Source of the DNA: MED660 sp002691025
GTDB lineage: Bacteria > Myxococcota_A > UBA9160 > UBA4427
Length of the DNA: 53,908 nucleotides
Assembly: GCA_002170485.2 (NCBI GenBank)
Contig: NHDZ02000127.1
Location: forward strand, 1 to 53,908
Reading direction: 5' to 3'
Below are positions 33,602 to 41,947 of this stretch, piece after piece (positions within the stretch are counted from its first letter, which is position 1; each line of letters opens with the position of its first letter). The position numbers were made by a program, and so were the translations under genes. The notes below the pieces were generated by a model. It ran no database searches. It was not told where the DNA came from and worked only from the letters and a program-made list of their open reading frames with translations.

Positions 33602-33920
33602 CTCCGGCCAGTCCTGAAAATTCCCGAGGGAACGCCATTGCAGGATGGCTGGGGCTCTGTAACACTCCGCCGCGTTCATGGAGTTCGCGATCAAGGCGGG
33701 CCTCTTCACCTGAGCCCGCAGACGGCCAGGTGATCCGGTGGTCTAGACTCGATGTGATCCGCGTTCTTTGAAACATGGAGCGAATTTCGGTGGGACCGGT
33801 GTGTGGGTCCGACCGGCAAAGACAATGAATGATGGAAGTTCCTGCCCGGTTGCTTTCATGGGCGAGCCATCACCAACCCCAGCATAAGCCCCCTCGAAGG
33901 GGATCTTGAGGATAGAGAAT
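33602..33920. promoter_or_regulatory. Leader region upstream of rpsO
   Basis: About 320 noncoding bases. A GC hairpin (GCGGGC 33696-33701, GCCCGC 33714-33719) without a T-run lies about 95 bases past truB. Just before the rpsO ribosome binding site, CCCCT (33890-33894) and AGGGG (33898-33902) form a tight hairpin only five bases before the GAGGA at 33908-33912. S15 represses its own mRNA through leader structures in several bacteria, so this is a candidate autoregulatory site. Confidence 0.4.
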
Positions 33921-34187
33921 TTGAGTTCCGAGCAAGCCAAGCAGGTGACGATTGAAGAGCATAGGCACCACGAGTCCGACACGGGCTCAACGGAAGTCCA
34001 GGTGGCTCTCTTGACCGACCGTCTCAATCAGCTCTCCTCCCATTTTGAAAAGCACAAGAAAGACCATCATTCGCGTCGCGGACTGCTCAGGATTGTGAGT
34101 CAGCGAAGGCGTCTGCTGGACTATCTCAAGCGAAAGGATTTCGACCGCTACCGCAAGCTCATTGAGAGCCTCGGACTGCGGCGTTAA
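33921..34187 (+). CDS. rpsO: 30S ribosomal protein S15
   Basis: 88 residues from the TTG at 33921, the usual S15 length; an earlier in-frame TTG at 33906 would add five. GAGGA lies upstream. The sequence is textbook: EEHRHHESDTGSTEVQVALLTDRLNQL, then HKKDHHSRRGLLRIVSQRRRLLDYLKRKD. It binds 16S rRNA helices 20-22 early in 30S assembly. Positioned between truB and pnp as in many bacteria. Confidence 0.96.
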   Translation: MSSEQAKQVTIEEHRHHESDTGSTEVQVALLTDRLNQLSSHFEKHKKDHHSRRGLLRIVSQRRRLLDYLKRKDFDRYRKLIESLGLRR

Positions 34188-34234
34188 ACAGGTTTGATGC
34201 GGGTGCGGCAAAGGGCCCATGCGCAAAGAACCAT

Positions 34235-34279
34235 TTGAGGTTTTCGTTGGACCGGGGGGAAAGACGAAGCAAGCCTCAA
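34235..34279 (+). promoter_or_regulatory. Long hairpin in the rpsO-pnp spacer
   Basis: TTGAGG (34235-34240) pairs with CCTCAA (34274-34279), continuing as TTTCGT (34242-34247) with ACGAAG (34264-34269, one wobble). In E. coli the same spacer carries an RNase III-processed hairpin that controls pnp; this may be the counterpart. Confidence 0.4.
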
Positions 34280-34387
34280 CCCATCCGGGCGATACCGAAA
34301 TGTCGGTTTCGCGATGAGGTGCGGGAGTCGGTCATATACCAAGCCAGTGATGCTTTGTGTATGAGTGATCCTGCATTTCAAAGCGAC

Positions 34388-34451
34388 CTCCTTTCCGTTT
34401 CGATCCGGACCAATTCCGCCTCACGCAGCGTCGTGGGAAAGCGGAAAGGAG
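34388..34451 (+). promoter_or_regulatory. Hairpin covering the pnp Shine-Dalgarno sequence
   Basis: CTCCTTTCCG (34388-34397) is the exact complement of CGGAAAGGAG (34442-34451). The stem extends inward three pairs with one wobble. The right arm contains AAAGGAG, the ribosome binding site nine bases before the pnp ATG (34461). Closed, it would block translation. Confidence 0.6.
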
Positions 34452-34460
34452 AACATAGAT

Positions 34461-36647
34461 ATGCCCTATTGGTTTGAACCGACGACCACATCCATCGAGA
34501 TCGGTGGTCGTCCCATGACCCTGGAAACGGGTCGAATGGCCAAGCAAGCCGCCGGATCCGTGGTGGTCAGCTATGGCGGAACTTCTGTCCTGGTGACAGC
34601 GGTTCACTCGAAGCCCCGCCCCGGGATTGATTTCTTTCCTCTGACCGTCGACTTCGTCGAGAAGTTTGCGGCGGCGGGCAAGATCCCCGGCGGTTTCTTC
34701 AAGCGCGAGGGACGTCTCTCGGATCGAGAGGTCCTGGTTTCGCGGTTCATCGATCGTTCCATTCGCCCTCTCTTTGCGGACGGCTACAACGATGACACGC
34801 AGATCACCGCGACGGTGCTTTCTTCGGATCCCGATTCGTCTGCGGATATGTGCGCGTTTGTCGGCGCTTCAGCCGCGTTGTCGATTTCGGATCTGCCCTT
34901 CCTCGGCCCGATCGGGGCTGTGCGGATCTGCCGGGCGGATGGCGAGTTCATCATCAATCCGAACCCCGAACAACGAGAGGGCGCCGAGCTTGAGTTGATT
35001 GTGGCCGGTACCCGCGGCTCCATCGTCATGGTCGAAGGTGGAGGCGACCAGATTGCCGAAGCCGAAATGCTGGTGGCTCTCAAGCATGCGCATGAGAAGA
35101 TCCTGGAGATCATCGACGTCATCGAAGCCTTCCAGAAGCAGGTCGGCAAGGAGAAACTGGTTCCGGCGGAACCCGAAGACCTTTCCGAACTGGAGTCTGA
35201 AATCCGGGCCAAGGCTGGCGATCAACTGTCAGAAGCCTTCCAGATTCGCGCCAAGCACGAGCGCAGCGCGGCCGTGAAGGAGATCGAGAAGGGCGTGATC
35301 AACGAGTACGTGGACGCCTACTCGAACGAGAAGGTTGAAATCGACACGCTGGCCGGCTGGGAAGGTCGCCGGACGGGGCTCGCTTCGTTGCGTGGCAACG
35401 TTTCCCACCTCCTGCACGACATCGGCGCTGACCTGATGCGCGATCGTGTGCTGGCGACGGGAGAGCGTATCGACGGTCGAAAGAACAACGATATCCGTCA
35501 GATCGCTTGTGAGGTCCGTGCTGTGACGCGTCCTCATGGTGTGGCGCTCTTTACGCGTGGTGAAACGCAGGCCATGGTCAACTGCACGTTGGGTAGTGGT
35601 TCCGACGAGCAGACCATCGACGGGATGGTGGGTCGTTTCAAGAAGGCCTTCATGCTTCATTACAATTTCCCTCCCTTTTCGGTGGGAGAGGCCCGGCCGC
35701 TGCGCGGTCCCGGCCGACGGGAAGTGGGACATGGCACGCTGGCGGAAAGAGCCATCACACCGGTCCTGCCCGAGCATGAGGACTTTCCCTACACGATTCG
35801 TCTGGTGAGTGAGACGCTGGAATCAAACGGGTCTTCTTCGATGGCTGCGGTCTGTGGATCGACGCTGGCTCTGCTCGACTCCGGTGTGCCGATCAAGGCT
35901 CCGGTGGCGGGTATTGCCATGGGTCTGATTACAGACGGCAAGAGGACCGTGATCCTCTCGGATATTCTCGGTGACGAGGATCATCTCGGCGACATGGACT
36001 TCAAGGTCGCAGGGACCGAAGAGGGCATCACAGCACTCCAGATGGATATCAAGGTCAAGCAGATTGACTGGGATATCATGGAGAATGCGCTGGCCCAGGC
36101 ACGAGAAGGTCGACTGCACATCCTGAACTGCATGCGAGAAGAGACGGCCTCTGATCTCGGCAACCTGGAGCCGCGAGAGGAGCTGCATGAGTTTGCTCCG
36201 AGGCTTGAGGTCATGTTCGTCAAGCCGGATCGGATTCGGGATATCATTGGCCCTGGAGGCAAGGTGATCCGAGCGATCCAGGAGACGACCGGCGCCAAGA
36301 TTGATGTCGAGGATTCCGGACGGGTTTCGATTTTCGGTCCGGATGGCGCATCCGTCGAACAGGCGTTGTCGATGGTGGGCGAACTCACCCAGGAAGCTGA
36401 AATCGGCAAGATCTACCTGGCCAAGGTCAAGCGGGTCGCTGATTTCGGTGCTTTCGCGGAGATCTTCCCCGGGACTGACGGTCTGATTCACATCAGCCAT
36501 CTCGCGGACGGTCGAGTCGATAACGTGACCGATGTGGTTTCCGAGGGTGATGAAGTACTGGCCAAGTGCATCGATATCGACCCGGCCGGTCGGATCCGCC
36601 TTTCGCGAAAGGAAGCGCTGGCTGAGACGGCCACGGAAGGCGAATAA
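34461..36647 (+). CDS. pnp: Polynucleotide phosphorylase
   Basis: 728 residues. Two RNase PH-like domains are seen: the first with MAKQAAGSVVVSYGGTSVLVTA and FFKREGRLSDREVLVSRFIDRSIRPLF, the second with LFTRGETQAMVNCTLGSG, SSMAAVCGSTLALLDSGVP and ILGDEDHLGDMDFKVAGT. A KH domain (IIGPGGKVIRAIQETTGA) and an S1 domain (YLAKVKRVADFGAFAEIFPG) follow. It degrades RNA from the 3' end using phosphate. The start is fixed by AAAGGAG and the family opening. The M16 peptidase gene often found next is absent; dut follows after nine bases. Confidence 0.97.
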   Translation: MPYWFEPTTTSIEIGGRPMTLETGRMAKQAAGSVVVSYGGTSVLVTAVHSKPRPGIDFFPLTVDFVEKFAAAGKIPGGFFKREGRLSDREVLVSRFIDRSIRPLFADGYNDDTQITATVLSSDPDSSADMCAFVGASAALSISDLPFLGPIGAVRICRADGEFIINPNPEQREGAELELIVAGTRGSIVMVEGGGDQIAEAEMLVALKHAHEKILEIIDVIEAFQKQVGKEKLVPAEPEDLSELESEIRAKAGDQLSEAFQIRAKHERSAAVKEIEKGVINEYVDAYSNEKVEIDTLAGWEGRRTGLASLRGNVSHLLHDIGADLMRDRVLATGERIDGRKNNDIRQIACEVRAVTRPHGVALFTRGETQAMVNCTLGSGSDEQTIDGMVGRFKKAFMLHYNFPPFSVGEARPLRGPGRREVGHGTLAERAITPVLPEHEDFPYTIRLVSETLESNGSSSMAAVCGSTLALLDSGVPIKAPVAGIAMGLITDGKRTVILSDILGDEDHLGDMDFKVAGTEEGITALQMDIKVKQIDWDIMENALAQAREGRLHILNCMREETASDLGNLEPREELHEFAPRLEVMFVKPDRIRDIIGPGGKVIRAIQETTGAKIDVEDSGRVSIFGPDGASVEQALSMVGELTQEAEIGKIYLAKVKRVADFGAFAEIFPGTDGLIHISHLADGRVDNVTDVVSEGDEVLAKCIDIDPAGRIRLSRKEALAETATEGE

Positions 36648-36656
36648 GGCCTTTTG

Positions 36657-37115
36657 ATGACCGATGTGGTTTCGGTTCGCATAGCGCGGCAGCCCGGAAG
36701 TGACGGGCTGCCGTTGCCTGCGTTCGCCACAAGCGGGTCGGCGGGCATGGATCTTTGCGCGGCCGTCGAGTCCGAAGAGACTCTGGAACCCGGTGAACGT
36801 CGGCTGGTTCCGACGGGTTTTGCCATCCAACTACCGGAGGGCTTCGAGGCGCAGGTTCGGCCTCGGAGTGGCCTGGCTCTGCGGCATGGAGTCACGGTGG
36901 CCAATGCGCCCGGCACGGTGGACAGCGACTACCGAGGGGAGATCAAGGTCATCTTGATCAACCTTGGGCAGGAAGCCTATACGTTTGCCCGCGGCGAACG
37001 GATCGCTCAACTGGTGGTGGCCCCGGTCAGTCGGGTCGAGTTGTTGGAAGTGAAGGAACTCGGCGAGACTCAGCGAGGCGCCGGTGGCTTCGGGCACACG
37101 GGTCAGTCGAGCTGA
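36657..37115 (+). CDS. dut: dUTP diphosphatase
   Basis: 152 residues with all five trimeric dUTPase motifs: GSAGMDLCA, RSGLALRHG, GTVDSDYRGEI, FARGERIAQLVV and the C-terminal P-loop-like RGAGGFGHTG. It hydrolyses dUTP to dUMP, guarding against uracil in DNA and feeding dTMP synthesis. ATG 36657 is nine bases past the pnp stop, so it is probably in the same transcript. Confidence 0.96.
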   Translation: MTDVVSVRIARQPGSDGLPLPAFATSGSAGMDLCAAVESEETLEPGERRLVPTGFAIQLPEGFEAQVRPRSGLALRHGVTVANAPGTVDSDYRGEIKVILINLGQEAYTFARGERIAQLVVAPVSRVELLEVKELGETQRGAGGFGHTGQSS

Positions 37116-37196
37116 CAAGAGGGCCTCTCGGCCTTGATTGGGGTGGGCTTTTCCGGTCCCCGGAGTCGTCCCGGCTTCTGTTGTATGCTTCCGGCC

Positions 37197-38195
37197 ATGA
37201 GCGAACCCACACCCGAGGATCAGAACGACGGGATGAGGGGGTCAGAGGGTGTTCATCCCCGGCCGTCCACGCCCTTGCCCGAGTCCACGGTTCGCAAACC
37301 GTTGAGTGATCTGACTCGGCGCTTGTTGACGGCGGCTTTCCTGGTTCCTCTGGTCACCTATCTCATCGTGATCGGGGGGTATGCCTACCTGATTGGCGTT
37401 CTGGTTTTCGGTCTGCTGGCCCAGATGGAGTTCTACCGGCTCATCGAGGGCAAAGGAGCCCATCCTCTGGTCCTGACGGGGTTGGGGTTTGGCGCCGCGG
37501 TGATTGCGGTGGCCTGGGTGGGCAGTGGCTACCTGGCGACGCTCCTCATGACCGCCTCTCTTCTGGTCTTGATGGTGGCTCAGTTACGAAAGGCGCAGAT
37601 CCAGGAAGCCCTGGCGAGCATTTCCGGGACCTTCTTCGGTGTTTTCTATGTGGCCTGGCTTCTCTCGCACGCCGTGCTGCTTCGTTTCTTCTACAACTCC
37701 GCGGCCGATCGATATGGGACCGAAGATCTGTTTGATCTGGGCGTGGATCCCGATTCCGGCATCTTCCTGATGCTCTTCTGTGTGGTGGTGGTCGTTTTGT
37801 GTGACGCCGGAGCCTACTTTGCAGGACGTGCCTGGGGGCGCCACAAATTGGCCCCGGAAGTGAGTCCCAACAAGAGTGTCGAGGGGGCCCTTGGTGGAAT
37901 CGTGATCGGCACGCTCGGGGGCCTGTTCGTCAAATTTGTTTTTGATCTCTTCTGGCCCTCGCTGTCCGCTTTTCTGCCGTGGCCGGTGGCCATGGGGCTG
38001 GCCTTCGTGCTTTGCCCGGTGGGCATCATCGGCGACCTGGTGGAGTCTCTTTTGAAACGGGATGCGGACATCAAGGATACCGGTGCGCTTCTGCCCGGCA
38101 TGGGCGGCGTGCTTGACCGCATCGATGCGGTGCTTCTCGCCCTGCCTGTGATGTTCTACTTGCTGCTGGGCTACCTCTGGTTGCAGCTCGGCTAA
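37197..38195 (+). CDS. cdsA: Phosphatidate cytidylyltransferase
   Basis: 332 residues, polytopic. A polar N-terminal region of about 40 residues leads to roughly eight membrane helices. The CdsA signature lies near the C-terminus: CDAGAYFAGRAWGRHKLAPEVSPNKSVEGALGG and then IIGDLVESLLKRDADIKDTGALLPGMGGVLDRID. It makes CDP-diacylglycerol, the substrate of PgsA encoded at 46365. Start ATG 37197 is a best guess; upstream TTG 37134 and downstream ATG 37233 are possible and no strong SD is seen. The usual neighbours uppS, frr and dxr are absent. Confidence 0.92.
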   Translation: MSEPTPEDQNDGMRGSEGVHPRPSTPLPESTVRKPLSDLTRRLLTAAFLVPLVTYLIVIGGYAYLIGVLVFGLLAQMEFYRLIEGKGAHPLVLTGLGFGAAVIAVAWVGSGYLATLLMTASLLVLMVAQLRKAQIQEALASISGTFFGVFYVAWLLSHAVLLRFFYNSAADRYGTEDLFDLGVDPDSGIFLMLFCVVVVVLCDAGAYFAGRAWGRHKLAPEVSPNKSVEGALGGIVIGTLGGLFVKFVFDLFWPSLSAFLPWPVAMGLAFVLCPVGIIGDLVESLLKRDADIKDTGALLPGMGGVLDRIDAVLLALPVMFYLLLGYLWLQLG

Positions 38196-38287
38196 GCGAA
38201 GCCGGATCAGGCTTTTCGGGCCGTGTCCTCATCGACTTTGCGGCCAGCCAGGGAGCGAGCCGGTTCCCCTGGGTGAGGAAAAGTTTC

Positions 38288-38704
38288 ATGAAACAAGATG
38301 AATCTCCGACCGACTCTCCGGTTTCTCGAGATCCCTCGCGTGCCAAACAGTTTTTGACTGCGCTTCTGGCGGGCGGGGTGGTGGACGCGGTGGACCTCGC
38401 CACCTTTGGCCCGATTGGGCTGGCTCTGGGGCTCTTGGCGGGCGGAGCCGTCGGTTGGTGGCTCGCGCCGAGTCTGGGGTTGGGAGCGGGTCGTCGTTGG
38501 CTGGGGGCGACGCTGGCCGGCCTGTATTGCATGACGCCTCTGACCGCCTTGATGCCGGTGGCTTCGGTGGCGGCGGCTCTTTCCAGTCTTTTGGGCAAGG
38601 ACGCGGCCCCGACAGGGGAGACCCAGGCGGCGGGGGACGCCGCTCCTTCGGACGCCATCGATGTCGAATTTACAACTGTGACGGAAGAGCGGAAAACGCG
38701 TTGA
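38288..38704 (+). CDS. Small Gly/Ala-rich membrane protein of unknown function
   Basis: 138 residues. A polar N-terminus (MKQDESPTDSPVSRDPSRAKQ) is followed by a hydrophobic Gly/Ala/Leu-rich middle with two or three membrane segments, including TFGPIGLALGLLAGGAVGWWLAP and LGATLAGLYCMTPLTALMPVASVAA. The tail is acidic (DAIDVEFTTVTEERKTR). The start has GAGGAAAAG upstream. No family recognised. Same direction as cdsA, 92 bases after it, so the link to phospholipid synthesis is only positional. Confidence 0.72.
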   Translation: MKQDESPTDSPVSRDPSRAKQFLTALLAGGVVDAVDLATFGPIGLALGLLAGGAVGWWLAPSLGLGAGRRWLGATLAGLYCMTPLTALMPVASVAAALSSLLGKDAAPTGETQAAGDAAPSDAIDVEFTTVTEERKTR

Positions 38705-38729
38705 GTCCAGGGGCACGCTCCGATACAAT
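38701..38729 (+). promoter_or_regulatory. Sigma-70-type promoter for the purF leader
   Basis: TTGAGT (38701-38706), a 17-base spacer, and TACAAT (38724-38729). Both boxes are close to consensus. Transcription should begin near 38736. The -35 box overlaps the stop codon of the preceding gene. Confidence 0.7.
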
Positions 38730-38735
38730 GAGGCT

Positions 38736-38869
38736 CGTGTCGGATCGCTGAGGATCTATTTATCCTCACGCCACGAGACGAGGGGATGGGCTGACCGTGG
38801 ATCGACGGAGTGCCGCTCGGATCTGGAATGAGAAAACACAAGCGCCTGGTTTCTGGGGCGCTCGTTTTT
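38736..38869 (+). ncRNA. Candidate structured RNA / leader upstream of purF
   Basis: About 134 bases between a good promoter and an intrinsic terminator. The 5' half folds as CTCGTG (38734-38739) with CACGAG (38772-38777), enclosing a perfect 7-bp hairpin TGAGGAT (38749-38755) / ATCCTCA (38762-38768). The 3' half holds the terminator. No long reading frame. It may be an attenuator or riboswitch-like leader of purF, or a free small RNA. I do not recognise a known family in it. Confidence 0.5.
38841..38869 (+). terminator. Intrinsic terminator/attenuator upstream of purF
   Basis: AGCGCC (38841-38846) and GGCGCT (38857-38862) form a perfect stem with a 10-base loop, followed by CGTTTTT (T5 at 38865-38869). 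It ends 55 bases before the purF ATG. Confidence 0.65.
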
Positions 38870-38924
38870 GCGTCTGCGCTCCGGTTTCGTTGTTCCTGGA
38901 TCTCGCCGTGGGGGGGAGGGTGTG

Positions 38925-40412
38925 ATGAAATTCCGTCTTCCGTTGACGCCTGAGGCCGAGCAAGAACTGGCTCGCGAACGCGACGCCGCCCATTTTCACG
39001 ATGAGTGTGGTGTCTTCGGCATCCATGGTCATGACGAAGCCGCGCATATCACGTACCTCGGGCTCTACGCTCTTCAGCACCGCGGGCAGGAAAGTTGCGG
39101 GATCGTGGCCTCCAGCGGTCGCGAACATCTGGCTCATCGAGCCATGGGTCTGGTGGCCGATACGTTCGGTGAAAAAGCGCTCTCCCGCCTCGGAGGGCGG
39201 CACGCTGTCGGGCACGTTCGCTATTCGACCTCCGGCGAAAGTCATCTCCGGAATGCCCAGCCCATTTGTGCGAATACGGATGGCGGACCGGTTTCGATCG
39301 CGCATAACGGCAATATCGTCAACGCCGTGGCCATCCGTCGTGAGTTGGAAGGCCGAGGGGCCATCTTCAGTTCGACGTCCGACAGTGAAGTGCTGCTGCA
39401 TCTTCTGGCCCGCTCGCGTGAGAACACCATGGAAGACCGTTTCATCGATGCCATCAGCCGGGTGAAAGGGGCTTTCAGTCTCGCCTTGCTGACAGACGAC
39501 GCGATGATCGGAGCCCGGGACCCGAGCGGCTTTCGGCCCCTTAGCCTGGGCCGCCTGGATGGCGCCTGGGTGCTGGCCAGTGAGACCTGCGCACTGGATC
39601 TGATCGGAGCCACCTTTGAGCGCGATGTGGAGCCCGGCGAGGTCGTGGTGATCCGCCGTGGTCGGTTGCGAAGCCTTCGCCCCCTGTCCCGATCTGCGTC
39701 CCGGCATTTCTGCATTTTCGAGTACATGTATTTCGCCCGCCCCGATTCGAATCTCATGGGGCAGAACGTGTATGCCTATCGCAAGGAACTCGGCCGCGTA
39801 CTGGCCCGTGAGCAGTCGGTCACCGCGGACATGGTGGTTCCTGTTCTCGATTCGGGGAATGCGGCGGCTCTGGGTTATGCCGAGGAGTCGGGTATCCCCT
39901 ATGACACGGCGCTGATCCGCAATCACTATGTCCGGCGCACCTTCATCGAGCCCGCCCAGTCGATCCGGAATTTCGGGGTCAAGGTCAAGCACAATGCCAT
40001 CCGTAGCTTCCTGGCGGGCAAGCGTGTGATTCTCATTGACGACTCCATCGTGCGCGGGACCACGCTGATCAAGATCGTCGCCATGTTGCGTGCGGCCGGC
40101 GTCCGCGAAGTGCATATCCGGATTTCAAGTCCGCCCTCCACGGGGTCCTGTTACTACGGTGTCGACACGCCGAACAAGGAAGAGCTCATCGCCTATCGGC
40201 ATACGGTGGACGAGATCCGTGACATGATGGGCGCTGACTCGCTGGCCTACCTGTCTCTGGAAGGGCTTCGACGACTGGCCGACCAGGAACTGAAGTCGGG
40301 CATCTGTGACGGTTGTTTCTCGGGTGTCTACCCGGTTCCTGTGAATGTGGAAGAAGATCGGCCGCAGCTCTCGCTCTTTCGGGCTGTCGAGGATGAGCCT
40401 GATTCAGAGTGA
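38925..40412 (+). CDS. purF: Amidophosphoribosyltransferase
   Basis: 495 residues. A 27-residue propeptide precedes the catalytic Cys28 (HFHDECGVFGIHG), which becomes the N-terminal nucleophile after self-cleavage. The glutaminase half has LQHRGQESCGI and VGHVRYSTSG; the PRPP loop is RVILIDDSIVRGTTL. Four Cys in FCIFEY, GSCYYG and ICDGCF match the [4Fe-4S] ligands of the Bacillus-type enzyme, so oxygen-sensitive regulation is likely. It makes phosphoribosylamine, the first purine step. ATG 38925 follows GGGGGAGGG. Confidence 0.96.
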   Translation: MKFRLPLTPEAEQELARERDAAHFHDECGVFGIHGHDEAAHITYLGLYALQHRGQESCGIVASSGREHLAHRAMGLVADTFGEKALSRLGGRHAVGHVRYSTSGESHLRNAQPICANTDGGPVSIAHNGNIVNAVAIRRELEGRGAIFSSTSDSEVLLHLLARSRENTMEDRFIDAISRVKGAFSLALLTDDAMIGARDPSGFRPLSLGRLDGAWVLASETCALDLIGATFERDVEPGEVVVIRRGRLRSLRPLSRSASRHFCIFEYMYFARPDSNLMGQNVYAYRKELGRVLAREQSVTADMVVPVLDSGNAAALGYAEESGIPYDTALIRNHYVRRTFIEPAQSIRNFGVKVKHNAIRSFLAGKRVILIDDSIVRGTTLIKIVAMLRAAGVREVHIRISSPPSTGSCYYGVDTPNKEELIAYRHTVDEIRDMMGADSLAYLSLEGLRRLADQELKSGICDGCFSGVYPVPVNVEEDRPQLSLFRAVEDEPDSE

Positions 40413-40468
40413 GTCTTCGGTGCCCGGCGACACCGTGAGTCTGTCCGGGGTGTCTTGAGGAGGTCTTG

Positions 40469-41857
40469 ATGAACGTGCCGGGGCAGTTGGATCGTGCGGA
40501 GCTTGAAGCCGGAATCCGTTCGGGTGAGATCGAGACGGTCATGACCGTCTTTCCTGACCTCTATGGTCGCCTGATGGGAAAGCGGATGGTGGGACGCTTC
40601 TTCCTGGACGAGATTGCGGATGGCGCCTGGCACGCATGCGATTACCTCCTGGCCAGCGATATGGAGATGGAACCGACTCCGGGTTTTTCGTTTACCAGTT
40701 GGGAGTCGGGTTACGGTGACATGCGTGCGGTGCCGGATTGGACTTCGGTTCGTCGAGCCGCATGGCTGGAGAAGACGGTCATCGTGATGTGCGATTTGTT
40801 GCACGAGGAAGAGGATCGGCCCATTGCCGTTTCGCCTCGGAGCATCCTGGCGGCCCAGTTGGCTCAAGCTTCAGAGAAGGGCATCGTCCCCCATTTCGGC
40901 AGTGAGCTCGAGTTCTTCCTGTTTCGCGACAGTTTTTCCTCGGCTCGATCCAAGGGGTATGCCGATCTGGATCTGAGTCAGGCCTATAACGAGGACTATC
41001 ATATTCTTTCGGGTGGTTTTGCCGAGCCTGTGGTGGGTGGAATACGTCGAGCGGCCGACGCCTCGGGTATCCCGGTCGAGTTCAGCAAAGGGGAGGCGAG
41101 TCCGGGGCAACACGAGATCAACCTCCGCTATGCACAAGGCATGGAGATGGCCGATCGTCATGTGATCTACAAGTTGGCCGCAAAAGAAGTGGCGGCGCAG
41201 CACGATTCTTCTTTGACCTTCATGGCGAAGTGGCACACAGACCATGCGGGAAACAGCCTCCACGTTCATATGAGCTTCATGGATCCGGAAGGCGCTTCGC
41301 TTTTTTCCGGCGAGGGCGACGCGATTCCCGGAACCCAGGCGCGGCCGAGCGATTGTTTCCGGCATGCGGTGGGCGGGCTGCTTCAGCATGCCTCGGCTCT
41401 GGCCATGCTCTTTGCGCCCAATCCGAACTCCTACAAACGTTACGTAGAAGATACGTTCGCCCCGACCCGGGTCGCCTGGAGTTACGACAACCGGACGGTG
41501 GGCTTCCGGGTGGTGGGTCACGGTGCAGGCCTGAGGGTGGAGTGCCGGATTCCGGGCGGCGACGCCAACCCCTACCTCGTCTATGCGGGGCTTCTGGCGG
41601 CGGCCCTGGATGGCCTGGAGCAGAAGACGGACCCGGGGCCTCTTTTCGAGGGGAATGGCTATCTGGCGGATCATCTGGCTCGGGTCCCGCATACGTTGCG
41701 GGAGGCCATCGAGGCTTTCGGTGCGAGCCCCTTCCCACGGAAGGCCTTTGGGCCCGACGTGGTAGAGCATCTTTTGCACTTTGCCCGAACGGAACTGCAG
41801 GCTTCAGAGCGGGCCGTCACGGACTACGAGCGAAACCGCTATTTCGAACGGATCTGA
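40469..41857 (+). CDS. Glutamine synthetase family ligase (copy 2, PuuA-like)
   Basis: 462 residues. The N-terminal domain opens VMTVFPDLYGRLMGKR; catalytic landmarks are FGSELEFFLF, GEASPGQHEINLRYA, GNSLHVHMSF, APNPNSYKRYVEDTFAPTRV and RVECRIPGGDANPYL. The last two closely follow gamma-glutamylputrescine synthetase rather than GlnA. It probably joins glutamate to a polyamine or other amine. Only 56 bases follow purF, with GGAGG before the ATG, so it is likely cotranscribed with purF. It differs clearly from the GS-like protein at 3782. Confidence 0.9.
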   Translation: MNVPGQLDRAELEAGIRSGEIETVMTVFPDLYGRLMGKRMVGRFFLDEIADGAWHACDYLLASDMEMEPTPGFSFTSWESGYGDMRAVPDWTSVRRAAWLEKTVIVMCDLLHEEEDRPIAVSPRSILAAQLAQASEKGIVPHFGSELEFFLFRDSFSSARSKGYADLDLSQAYNEDYHILSGGFAEPVVGGIRRAADASGIPVEFSKGEASPGQHEINLRYAQGMEMADRHVIYKLAAKEVAAQHDSSLTFMAKWHTDHAGNSLHVHMSFMDPEGASLFSGEGDAIPGTQARPSDCFRHAVGGLLQHASALAMLFAPNPNSYKRYVEDTFAPTRVAWSYDNRTVGFRVVGHGAGLRVECRIPGGDANPYLVYAGLLAAALDGLEQKTDPGPLFEGNGYLADHLARVPHTLREAIEAFGASPFPRKAFGPDVVEHLLHFARTELQASERAVTDYERNRYFERI

Positions 41858-41947
41858 GCTGGATTCGGTTCGCCTGCCAGTCGGGTCCTGCCCGCGAAAC
41901 GACGCTGTGTCATTTTTTGTCCTCGTTCACCCGATACGGGGAAGGCG

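Noticed and set aside
34365..34460. Upstream extension of pnp by 32 codons
   Set aside because: The extension includes the regulatory hairpin and SD, and does not look like PNPase; the family N-terminus begins at 34461.
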